Assembly: GCA_050258555.1 (NCBI GenBank)
Contig: JBLMZA010000124.1
Coordinates: 1-12,710 of the forward strand
Direction: 5' to 3'
From: CAISDA01 sp050258555
GTDB lineage: Bacteria; Bacteroidota; Ignavibacteria; UBA10030; UBA8401
DNA: 12,710 bases
A program made the translations under genes and the position numbers. Positions 6,637 to 12,710 of the stretch are shown in pieces. The notes beneath the pieces are model-generated. The model had not been told where the DNA came from, made no database searches, and was given only the letters and a program-made list of their open reading frames with translations. The stretch's first letter is position 1. Each line of letters begins with the position of its first letter.

Positions 6637-8116
6637 CGAAGAATTCACGCGCCTGGCCTCGGAAGGCACGATCGTTCCGGTGTATGAGGAGCTGATCGCC
6701 GATACCGAAACGCCGGTCTCCGTCTATCTCAAGATCAGAGACGAGAGCCCGTACTCCTTCCTGCTCGAAAGCGTGGAAGGCGGCGAGCATCTGGGACGCT
6801 ATTCGTTCATCGGATACAATCCGTTCATGATCTTCGAGATCCGCGGCGGTTCGTTTACCGTCACGCCGCGGCATGAGGACGTGAAGGTGCTGCCGTCTCT
6901 TGTGACGCCGGAGATGCATCCGCTCGAGGCGCTGAAGAAAATATTCGCTCACTGCCGGACCGTTCCCGTGCCGGGACTTCCGCGTTTCACCGGCGGAGCG
7001 GTCGGATACTTCGGCTACGAGACGATCCGATTGATCGAGGATATTCCCGCGGCGCCTGTCGACGAGCTGAACGTGGACGATGCGACGCTCATGTTTTTCG
7101 ACACGCTGCTCGTGTTCGATGCGCTGAAGCGCAAGGTGATCATCATCGCCAACGGCTATCTCGGCGGGAATGCATCGGACGCCGAATGCCGCGCCGAATA
7201 TCAGAAAGCATCCGATGAGATCCGGCGCATGATCGCGCTTTTGAAAAAGCCGATCGAAACATCGATGACGCCGGTGACGGTCGGCGAGATAGAGCAGACA
7301 ATCTCCAAGGCTGAATACTGCGCCATGGTCGAAAAGGCGAAACAGTACATCGTCGAAGGCGACATCTTCCAGGTCGTCCCGTCGCAGCGGCTCAAGGCGA
7401 AGGTCGACGGCGATCCGTTCAACATCTACCGGCTGCTGCGCATCATCAATCCCTCGCCGTATCTCTACTTCTTCACGCTGAAGGATCTCTTCATCATCGG
7501 ATCCTCGCCCGAACTGCTCGTGCGCGTGGAAAACGGCGAAGTCGAAACGCGTCCCATTGCCGGCACGCAAAAGCGCGGCGCCACGCCGGAGGAGGATGCG
7601 GCGCTCGAAGCGGCGCTCTTGGCCGACGAGAAGGAACGCGCCGAGCATCTCATGCTCGTCGATCTGGGCCGCAACGATATCGGGCGCATCGCCGAATTCG
7701 GCTCGGTCGAGGTCACGCAGTTCATGACGATCGAGCATTATTCGCACGTCATGCATATCGTTTCGAATGTGAAGGGCCGGCTGAAGAAGGAGCTCACCGC
7801 GCTCGATGCGCTGTATTCCTGCTTCCCTGCAGGCACACTGACCGGGGCGCCGAAGATCCGCGCGATGCAGATCATCGCCGAGCTCGAACCCGTGCGGCGC
7901 GGCATCTATGGCGGCGCGATCGGGTATGTGGACTTTTCGGGCAACCTCGATTCGTGCATCGCCATACGCACGATTGTGGTGAAGGACGGGGTCGCCTACT
8001 TCCAGGCGGGCGGGGGAGTGGTCTACGATTCCGTGCCCGAGCATGAATATGAGGAAACGCTGCATAAAATGTCGGCGCCGCTTGCGGCGGTACAACAGCT
8101 CCACGTTCAACCATAA
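6626..8116 (+). CDS. trpE: Anthranilate synthase component I (TrpE)
   Basis: This 496-residue chorismate-using enzyme converts chorismate to anthranilate, using ammonia delivered by TrpG, at the entry to tryptophan synthesis. The N-terminal domain has the tryptophan-binding LLES element (residues 46-49) followed by EGGEHLGRYSFIG, implying feedback inhibition and favouring TrpE over PabB. The C-terminal chorismate domain shows RPIAGTQKRGATPEED (309-324), DLGRNDIGR (346-354), His374 in HYSHVMHIVS, PAGTLTGAPK (401-410) and the end motif AGGGVVYDSVPEHEYEET. The frame is open well upstream of the true start, overlapping ltaE. ATG 6626 is chosen because family homology starts there and it lies 8 bases after the ltaE stop. 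There is no Shine-Dalgarno sequence and no room for a leader peptide or T-box. The trpG gene follows after 12 bases. Confidence 0.95.
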   Translation: MTSYEEFTRLASEGTIVPVYEELIADTETPVSVYLKIRDESPYSFLLESVEGGEHLGRYSFIGYNPFMIFEIRGGSFTVTPRHEDVKVLPSLVTPEMHPLEALKKIFAHCRTVPVPGLPRFTGGAVGYFGYETIRLIEDIPAAPVDELNVDDATLMFFDTLLVFDALKRKVIIIANGYLGGNASDAECRAEYQKASDEIRRMIALLKKPIETSMTPVTVGEIEQTISKAEYCAMVEKAKQYIVEGDIFQVVPSQRLKAKVDGDPFNIYRLLRIINPSPYLYFFTLKDLFIIGSSPELLVRVENGEVETRPIAGTQKRGATPEEDAALEAALLADEKERAEHLMLVDLGRNDIGRIAEFGSVEVTQFMTIEHYSHVMHIVSNVKGRLKKELTALDALYSCFPAGTLTGAPKIRAMQIIAELEPVRRGIYGGAIGYVDFSGNLDSCIAIRTIVVKDGVAYFQAGGGVVYDSVPEHEYEETLHKMSAPLAAVQQLHVQP

Positions 8117-8128
8117 GCGGCAAAAGCC

Positions 8129-8698
8129 ATGTTTCTCATCATCGACAATTACGATTCGTTCACATACAATCTCGTCCAGTATATGGGCGAATTGAATGCG
8201 GAGCTCCGCATCGTCCGCAACGACAAGATCACGCTCGGCGAGATCCGCTCGCTGCATCCCGAAGGCCTCGTCATTTCCCCCGGTCCCTGCACGCCGAAGG
8301 AAGCGGGCGTTTCCGTGCCGGTGATCAGGGAATTCTCGGGCGAGATCCCGATACTCGGCGTCTGCCTGGGACATCAGTCGATCGGCGAAGCCTTCGGCGG
8401 GCAGGTCGTCCGGGCCGATGCCGTGGTGCACGGAAAGACCTCGATCGTGCGTCACAGCGAAGCCGGCATCTTCCGGGGCGTCCCCCGGGAGTTCGTCGCC
8501 GCGCGCTACCATTCGCTCGTCATCGCGAAAAATAATTTTCCTGAAGCCCTTGAGATTACGGCCGTCTCTGACGATGATACGATCATGGGGGTGCGGCACC
8601 GGACATTCCCCGTGTTCGGCGTCCAGTTCCATCCCGAATCGATAGCAACGCAGCATGGCAGGCAGATGCTGGAGAATTTCATACACAGGAGATATTGA
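8129..8698 (+). CDS. trpG: Anthranilate synthase component II (TrpG), glutamine amidotransferase
   Basis: This 189-residue class I glutamine amidotransferase supplies ammonia from glutamine to TrpE. The start FLIIDNYDSFTYNLVQYMGEL is the standard TrpG/PabA opening. SPGPCTPKEAG (50-60) builds the oxyanion region, GVCLGHQSIGEAFGG (77-91) holds the nucleophile Cys79, and FGVQFHPESI (163-172) supplies His168 and Glu170. HGKTSIVRH and RYHSLV are also typical. TrpG and PabA are hard to tell apart, and one protein can serve both tryptophan and folate synthesis. The adjacent trpE supports the TrpG name, but a dual role is possible since no pabB or pabA is seen here. It is a stand-alone subunit, without the TrpD fusion found in some bacteria. 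Its stop codon overlaps the next gene by one base. Confidence 0.93.
   Translation: MFLIIDNYDSFTYNLVQYMGELNAELRIVRNDKITLGEIRSLHPEGLVISPGPCTPKEAGVSVPVIREFSGEIPILGVCLGHQSIGEAFGGQVVRADAVVHGKTSIVRHSEAGIFRGVPREFVAARYHSLVIAKNNFPEALEITAVSDDDTIMGVRHRTFPVFGVQFHPESIATQHGRQMLENFIHRRY
8687..8691 (+). promoter_or_regulatory. Ribosome binding site AGGAG for the LOG-family gene
   Basis: AGGAG in the last codons of trpG lies six bases before ATG 8698, which shares a base with the trpG stop (TGATG). The in-frame TTG at 8695 would be only three bases away, so the ATG is preferred. Confidence 0.75.
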
Positions 8699-9462
8699 TG
8701 CGCGCCGATATGTTCCAGGATCTTTACCGCGAATACGGGTCAGGCAATCTTGCAGTTCCCGAACGTTCCACACACGATATGATGCAGGATGAGAAGCTCT
8801 ACCGGCTCATGAAGGCGCAGAAGGACATCTGGCGCGTCTTCCACATGATGAGCGAGTTCGTCGACGGCTTCGAGCTCATGATGACGATCCCGCCGTGCGT
8901 GACGATCTTCGGCTCGGCGCGCGTGAAACCAGGCTCTCCGTATTATGAACTGACCGTGCAGGTGGCAAAGTCGTTTGCTGCGGCCGGCTACGGCGTCATT
9001 TCCGGCGGAGGCCCCGGCGTGATGGAAGCGGCGAACAAGGGCGCGAAAGAGTCGGGCGCCGCATCGGTCGGATTCAATATCACGCTTCCGCACGAGCAGT
9101 GCTCCAATCCGTACATCGATCCCGAAAAGTCGATGACATTCCGCCACTTCTTCGTGCGCAAGGTGATGTTCGCCAAGTACGCTCAAGGGTTCATCGCCAT
9201 GCCGGGAGGCTTCGGCACGCTCGACGAATTCTTCGAAGTCGTGACGCTGGTGCAGACGAAAAAGATCCGCGAATTCCCGATCGTGCTCATGGGAACGGAG
9301 TACTGGGGCGGCCTCGTTACATGGATTAAGACGCGCATGGTCGACGACGGCATGGTCTCGCCGAACGAGCTGAAGCTCATCACGATCACCGACGATCCGG
9401 CCGTTGCCGTCAGCACGATCGAACATTTCTACGAATCCAAGCAGCATACTCCAAACTTCTAA
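8698..9462 (+). CDS. LOG-family (TIGR00730-type) Rossmann-fold protein
   Basis: This 254-residue protein has the LOG/lysine-decarboxylase-like Rossmann fold. The known activity of many members is cleavage of nucleoside 5'-monophosphates to a base and ribose 5-phosphate, for example cytokinin activation by plant LOG and nucleotide turnover by E. coli PpnN. Visible marks are TIFGSARVKPGSPYYE (69-84), GGGPGVMEAANKGA (103-116), a basic region HFFVRK (150-155) and the signature MPGGFGTLDEFFE (168-180) with catalytic-type Glu177. The first 65 residues form an acidic and partly helical extension before the fold, as in several longer bacterial members. Its start codon overlaps the trpG stop, so the two are probably cotranslated. 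No known link of this family to tryptophan synthesis explains that, and the substrate cannot be read from the sequence. The older label lysine decarboxylase is unlikely to be correct. Confidence 0.88.
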   Translation: MRADMFQDLYREYGSGNLAVPERSTHDMMQDEKLYRLMKAQKDIWRVFHMMSEFVDGFELMMTIPPCVTIFGSARVKPGSPYYELTVQVAKSFAAAGYGVISGGGPGVMEAANKGAKESGAASVGFNITLPHEQCSNPYIDPEKSMTFRHFFVRKVMFAKYAQGFIAMPGGFGTLDEFFEVVTLVQTKKIREFPIVLMGTEYWGGLVTWIKTRMVDDGMVSPNELKLITITDDPAVAVSTIEHFYESKQHTPNF

Positions 9463-9465
9463 ACA

Positions 9466-9509
9466 ATCCCGCATCCGGTCCGTGCGCATGCGGGAGGATC
9501 GGATGGGAT
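9466..9509. repeat. Nested inverted repeats between the LOG gene and polX
   Basis: CCCGCAT (9468-9474) is complementary to ATGCGGG (9488-9494) with a 13-base loop. The same left arm, extended as ATCCCGCATCCG (9466-9477), can instead pair with CGGATGGGAT (9500-9509) with one bulged G. The two folds exclude each other. No T-run follows, so this is not a plain terminator. One fold would hide the GGGAGG purine run (9492-9497) upstream of polX. Confidence 0.4.
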
Positions 9510-9515
9510 GCCCTC

Positions 9516-11267
9516 ATGGTTCCAATGAACAAGGCCCGCGTGGCAGCCGTGCTCGATGAGATCGGCACGCTGCTCGAGATCAAAGGCGAGAACGTCTTCA
9601 AGTCCCGCGCCTATCACAACGCATCGAGGATCGTCGCCGGACTCTCGGGCGATATTCAGGAGATCGTCTCCTCCGGCCAAATCCATCACACCAAGGGGAT
9701 CGGCGAAGGCCTTTCCGAAAAAATCATCGAGCTGACAGAAAGCGGCCGGCTTCCGTACTACGATGAGCTCAAGGCGTCCATTCCGCCCGGCGTGCTCGAC
9801 CTGATCAAGATTCCCGGCGTCGGTCCGAAGAAAGTGCAACTCCTCAACGAAGTGCTGAAGATCCGCTCGATCGACGAACTCGAGAAGGCATGCAGGGAGA
9901 ACCGCCTTGGCGATGTGGAGGGCTTCGGAAAGAAGACGCAGGCGAACATTCTTGCGGGCATCGAGCAGGTGAAAAAAAACAGCGCGAAGTTTCTCTATTC
10001 GGTGGCCGAGGCCGCCGCGCGGCGGATCCTCGACCGCATTCTGGAGGAGAAGGGCGTGCTCCATGCCGAGATCGGCGGCTCGATACGCAGGCGGCGCGAA
10101 GTGATCGGCGACATCGACATACTCGTCTCGGCAAAGAAGAAGGATGCCGCGCGGATTCTCGAGGCGTTCACATCGCACGAGACCGTCGAGCGCATCATCG
10201 GCGTGGGCGAGACGAAGGCGAGCGTCGTGCTCGATGTGGGCATCAACTGCGACGTCCGCGTGGTCGAGCCCTCCGAGTACCCGTTCGCGCTCGTGTATTT
10301 CACGGGCAACAAGGAGCACAACATCCGCCTGCGCAATATGGCGCGGGCCGAGGGACTGACATTGAACGAGTACGGCTTTTCCGTGATCGGCGCCGAGCAG
10401 ACGCGCGGCAGGGCGAAGAAGGAAGTGAAGGCGCAGTCGGAAGCCGATATCTACCGGCATTTCGGGCTCGAATATATTCCGCCCGAGCTGCGCGAGGAAA
10501 ACGGCGAATTCGAAGCCGCCGCCGGGAAGAACATTCCACGCCTCATCGAAGAGAAGGATCTGCGCGGCACATTCCACTGTCACACGAATTACAGCGACGG
10601 GGCCAACACCGTCCAGGAAATGGCCGACGCCGCCCGGGCGCTCGGCTGGGAGTACATCGGCCTTGCCGATCACAGCAAGGCGGCGGCCTACGCCAACGGC
10701 CTGAACGAGGCGCGCGTGAAAAAACAGCACAAAGAGATCGATTTATTGAATCAAAAGTATGACGGTTTCCGTATATTCAAGGGAATCGAAGTCGACATTC
10801 TGGCGAACGGCGATCTCGATTTCAGCGATGCGGTGCTGTCGACATTCGATTATGTGGTTGCGTCGGTTCATTCCGGCTTCAAGATGCCGGAAGCCGAAAT
10901 GACCAGACGAATCCTCAAGGCCGTCAAGAACAAGTATGTGACGATGATCGGGCACCTCACGGGCCGGCTGCTGCTGATGCGCGAAGGATACGCGGTGAAC
11001 CAGCAGGAGATCATCGACGCAGCGGCGGATACCGGAACGATCATCGAGATCAATGCGCATCCGACGCGGCTGGACCTGGACTGGCGGCTCTGCCGGGATG
11101 CGAAGGAGAAGGGAATGATGTTTGCGATCAATCCCGATGCGCACGTGACGGACGGTCTGCGCGACGTGCGCTACGGAGTGGGGGTGGCCCGGAAAGGATG
11201 GCTTGAACCGAAGAATGTTCTCAATGCATCATCGCTGCGCGAAGTGGAACACTATCTTAAACTCTAA
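9516..11267 (+). CDS. polX: DNA polymerase/3'-5' exonuclease PolX
   Basis: This 583-residue family X DNA polymerase with a PHP domain is close to B. subtilis PolX (570). Such enzymes fill short gaps in base excision repair and carry a metal-dependent 3'-5' exonuclease or AP-endonuclease. Residues 1-85 form the 8-kDa domain (YHNASRIV, GIGEGLSEKI). A helix-hairpin-helix is visible in IPGVGPKKV (99-107) and another in VEGFGKKTQ. The polymerase centre is GGSIRRRREVIGDIDILV (187-204), with metal-binding Asp199 and Asp201 and the third aspartate Asp246 in CDVRVV. The PHP domain starts near 350 with FHCHTNYSDG (His354, His356), ADHSKA (His386), ASVHSGF (His452), HLTGR (His480), NAHPTR and NPDAHVTDG (His543). 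The active residues appear intact for both functions. The start is ATG 9516 or ATG 9525; both have poor Shine-Dalgarno context. Confidence 0.96.
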   Translation: MVPMNKARVAAVLDEIGTLLEIKGENVFKSRAYHNASRIVAGLSGDIQEIVSSGQIHHTKGIGEGLSEKIIELTESGRLPYYDELKASIPPGVLDLIKIPGVGPKKVQLLNEVLKIRSIDELEKACRENRLGDVEGFGKKTQANILAGIEQVKKNSAKFLYSVAEAAARRILDRILEEKGVLHAEIGGSIRRRREVIGDIDILVSAKKKDAARILEAFTSHETVERIIGVGETKASVVLDVGINCDVRVVEPSEYPFALVYFTGNKEHNIRLRNMARAEGLTLNEYGFSVIGAEQTRGRAKKEVKAQSEADIYRHFGLEYIPPELREENGEFEAAAGKNIPRLIEEKDLRGTFHCHTNYSDGANTVQEMADAARALGWEYIGLADHSKAAAYANGLNEARVKKQHKEIDLLNQKYDGFRIFKGIEVDILANGDLDFSDAVLSTFDYVVASVHSGFKMPEAEMTRRILKAVKNKYVTMIGHLTGRLLLMREGYAVNQQEIIDAAADTGTIIEINAHPTRLDLDWRLCRDAKEKGMMFAINPDAHVTDGLRDVRYGVGVARKGWLEPKNVLNASSLREVEHYLKL

Positions 11268-11291
11268 CAACACGGTAATCTTGGAGCGCAC

Positions 11292-11894
11292 ATGGGCACA
11301 CGCAATCAAATCTCGTACGGCGGACTGATCCTCGTTATACTCGGCGTCCTGTTTCTTCTGGACACGCTCGACATCGCACATTTCGGCCAGCTCATTTCCA
11401 CATGGTGGCCGCTCATCCTCATCCTCATCGGCATCAATATTCTGACGAAGCAGCGCCACGAGAAGCGCGAACATTACGGCGACACGGTCGATGCGGTCTT
11501 CGGCGATACGACGCAGACGATCAATTCGAACGCCGTCTCGTATTCGAACGTTTTCGGCGATCTCGATGTTAAGGTTACGTCGAAGGAATTCCGCGGCGGC
11601 TTCATCAACACGACATTCGGCGATTCGCATATCGATCTGTCGGAGGTCGACATGGCATTCGGAGAAAGCCTGCTCCGCATCGACGGCGTCTTCGGCGATG
11701 TGCATGTGCTCGCGCCGAAAAACACGCCCATCATGGTGACCGGCAAGACGGTCTTCGGCGATGTGAGCGTCATGGGCGTCAAGAAGCAGGGCTTCGCGCA
11801 GGAAATCGTGCACAAGACCGACGGCTACGATGAGGCACCGAAGAAACTGAAGATTTATATGAACGAAGTATTCGGAGATGTGAAAGTGTGGTAA
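11292..11894 (+). CDS. LiaF-like membrane-anchored protein with repeated FGD motifs
   Basis: This 200-residue protein has a short N-terminal membrane part and a repetitive soluble part. Residues 9-26 and 38-52 are hydrophobic and look like two membrane spans, with LIXXWWPLILILIGI-type sequence resembling the DUF5668/LiaF N-terminus. From residue 66 on, a phenylalanine-glycine-acidic motif recurs: VFGDT, VFGDLDV, TFGDSHI, AFGESLL, VFGDVHV, VFGDVSV and VFGDVKV. The phenylalanines fall near residues 70, 88, 109, 123, 134, 154 and 194, a spacing of roughly 11 to 21 (40 for the last, about two turns). This fits the LiaF C-terminal beta-solenoid-like domain. In Firmicutes LiaF inhibits the LiaS kinase in cell-wall stress response, but no liaSR genes are seen here, so the role is unknown. 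ATG 11292 has GGAG five bases upstream. Confidence 0.8.
   Translation: MGTRNQISYGGLILVILGVLFLLDTLDIAHFGQLISTWWPLILILIGINILTKQRHEKREHYGDTVDAVFGDTTQTINSNAVSYSNVFGDLDVKVTSKEFRGGFINTTFGDSHIDLSEVDMAFGESLLRIDGVFGDVHVLAPKNTPIMVTGKTVFGDVSVMGVKKQGFAQEIVHKTDGYDEAPKKLKIYMNEVFGDVKVW
11874..11877 (+). promoter_or_regulatory. Ribosome binding site GGAG supporting the ygfZ-like GTG start
   Basis: GGAG lies in the last FGD repeat of the LiaF-like gene, 10 bases before GTG 11888. It supports that GTG, which overlaps the upstream stop by 7 bases, as the start of the next gene. Confidence 0.5.
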
Positions 11895-12710
11895 ACAATC
11901 CCGCTCTCAATACCGGCAATGCACAGCAGGGCGCTTCGCCTCTGGCGGCGATCGATCTTGGATCCTGCGGAGCGCTTGTGCTCGAAGGACGTGAATCGAA
12001 GGATTTTCTGCAGCGCATTTCGACCAACAATGTCGCCTCTGCACGGACCGGATCGGCCGTGCAGACGGTGCTCACCACCGAAAAGGGCCGCGTCGTCGAC
12101 GTCGTCACGGCCGTCATCCGCGATGCATCCATTCTGCTGCTGACCAGCGAAGGTTCCGCTTCCGTCGTGAAGGAATGGCTCGAACGCTACATTATCATGG
12201 AGGACATCGCGGTCCGTGATGAAACATCGGCTCATGCCGCGGCGGTGATCGTCGGCACGGCCGAAGCGCTGCAGGGCGCCGAAGCCTGGAGCGCGGATGC
12301 TCCTCTTCAGCGTATTTCCGGCTTCACATACATCGATCGTCCTGCGATGCTTCTTCTCGGCTCATCACGCGATGAATTGCAGGCATTTCTTCAGGACCGG
12401 CAGATCGCGCTCATGGACCATGATGCCGTCCTTGACGATCGCATCGCGCACGGCATCCCCGTCCTGGGCGCCGAAATCACAGAGAAGACCAATCCGCTTG
12501 AGGCGGGACTTCGAAGCCTCGTCGATTTCAGGAAGGGATGCTATATCGGCCAGGAAGTGATCGCCCGTCTTTCCACGTACGACAAGGTCCAGCGCGTGCT
12601 CTGCCGCGTGCGGCTCTCGGCTGTGCCGGAAGGCGAAAATGGCGGCGAACTTGTTGGAGAAAATGCCGTACATGGTTATATTACGACGATCGGAAGGTCC
12701 GCAGACGGTG
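11888..12710 (+). CDS. ygfZ: YgfZ/CAF17-family folate-binding Fe-S cluster protein (cut at window end)
   Basis: The frame opens at GTG 11888 and runs uninterrupted for 274 codons to the window edge, so the C-terminus is missing. The signature FRKGCYIGQEVIARLSTYDK (214-233) contains the KGCY-GQE motif with the conserved cysteine (Cys218) that defines YgfZ/CAF17 (IBA57-type) proteins. Upstream, TNPLEAGL, and near the N-terminus DFLQRISTNNV and VLTTEKGRVVD (60-70), match the GcvT-like folate-binding fold. These proteins use tetrahydrofolate and help maintain or assemble 4Fe-4S enzymes such as MiaB. The lack of a following glycine-cleavage gcvP or gcvH neighbour and the KGCY-GQE motif separate it from true GcvT. 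The start overlaps the LiaF-like stop by 7 bases, implying coupled translation. No other in-frame start near it is better placed. Confidence 0.92.
   Translation, partial: MVNNPALNTGNAQQGASPLAAIDLGSCGALVLEGRESKDFLQRISTNNVASARTGSAVQTVLTTEKGRVVDVVTAVIRDASILLLTSEGSASVVKEWLERYIIMEDIAVRDETSAHAAAVIVGTAEALQGAEAWSADAPLQRISGFTYIDRPAMLLLGSSRDELQAFLQDRQIALMDHDAVLDDRIAHGIPVLGAEITEKTNPLEAGLRSLVDFRKGCYIGQEVIARLSTYDKVQRVLCRVRLSAVPEGENGGELVGENAVHGYITTIGRSADG

Noticed and set aside
6632..8773. A 713-codon open reading frame on the - strand opposite trpE, trpG and the start of the LOG gene
   Set aside because: It shares codon register with trpE and trpG and follows from the same codon avoidance. No family motif is visible in it.
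9459..10730. A 423-codon - strand frame opposite polX
   Set aside because: It is codon-aligned with polX and ends where polX uses a TTA codon near 10743. The sense protein has complete polymerase and PHP motifs.
9890..10762. A 290-codon + strand frame inside polX
   Set aside because: It is an Arg- and Gly-rich shadow in another frame of polX, with no family features.

Overview
This 12.7 kb window is ordinary, tightly packed bacterial chromosome. Every recognisable gene lies on the + strand: 14 protein genes, of which the first (msrP) and last (ygfZ-like) are cut by the window edges. Gaps are mostly under 30 bases, several genes overlap, and no stretch over 300 bases lacks a gene. I see no tRNA, rRNA, CRISPR array, transposase, phage gene or origin. 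Codon use is GC-rich and uniform: the codons TTA, CTA and TCA are absent over several kilobases, so nothing looks recently acquired. MsrPQ and the apolipoprotein N-acyltransferase Lnt indicate a Gram-negative (two-membrane) bacterium. The mix with PolX, a LiaF-like protein, acylphosphatase and a lone trpEG pair would fit the Bacteroidota/Chlorobiota (FCB) group, but that placement is a low-confidence guess from gene content.

Layout: (1) 1-890, the end of msrP and all of msrQ, the periplasmic methionine sulfoxide repair pair, followed by a possible terminator. (2) 984-2675, an EamA-type transporter, an acylphosphatase and ispF of the MEP isoprenoid pathway. (3) 2688-5513, an envelope block of three consecutive GTG-started membrane genes: a DedA protein, a PAP2 phosphatase and lnt. 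All three protein families act on lipids or lipid carriers. (4) 5592-9462, low-specificity threonine aldolase, then trpE and trpG (both anthranilate synthase subunits), then a LOG-family protein whose start overlaps the trpG stop. (5) 9516-11267, PolX, a DNA polymerase X with a PHP nuclease domain, preceded by nested inverted repeats. (6) 11292-12710, a LiaF-like protein with a repeated FGD motif, overlapping the start of a YgfZ/CAF17-type protein.

The genes are housekeeping and metabolic, and many are probably cotranscribed because of their spacing. I find no convincing undescribed system. The best leads are small: the FGD-repeat protein, the trpEG-LOG coupling, a 13-base sequence repeated exactly at two stop codons, the inverted repeats before polX, and a 12-base palindrome over the trpE start codon.
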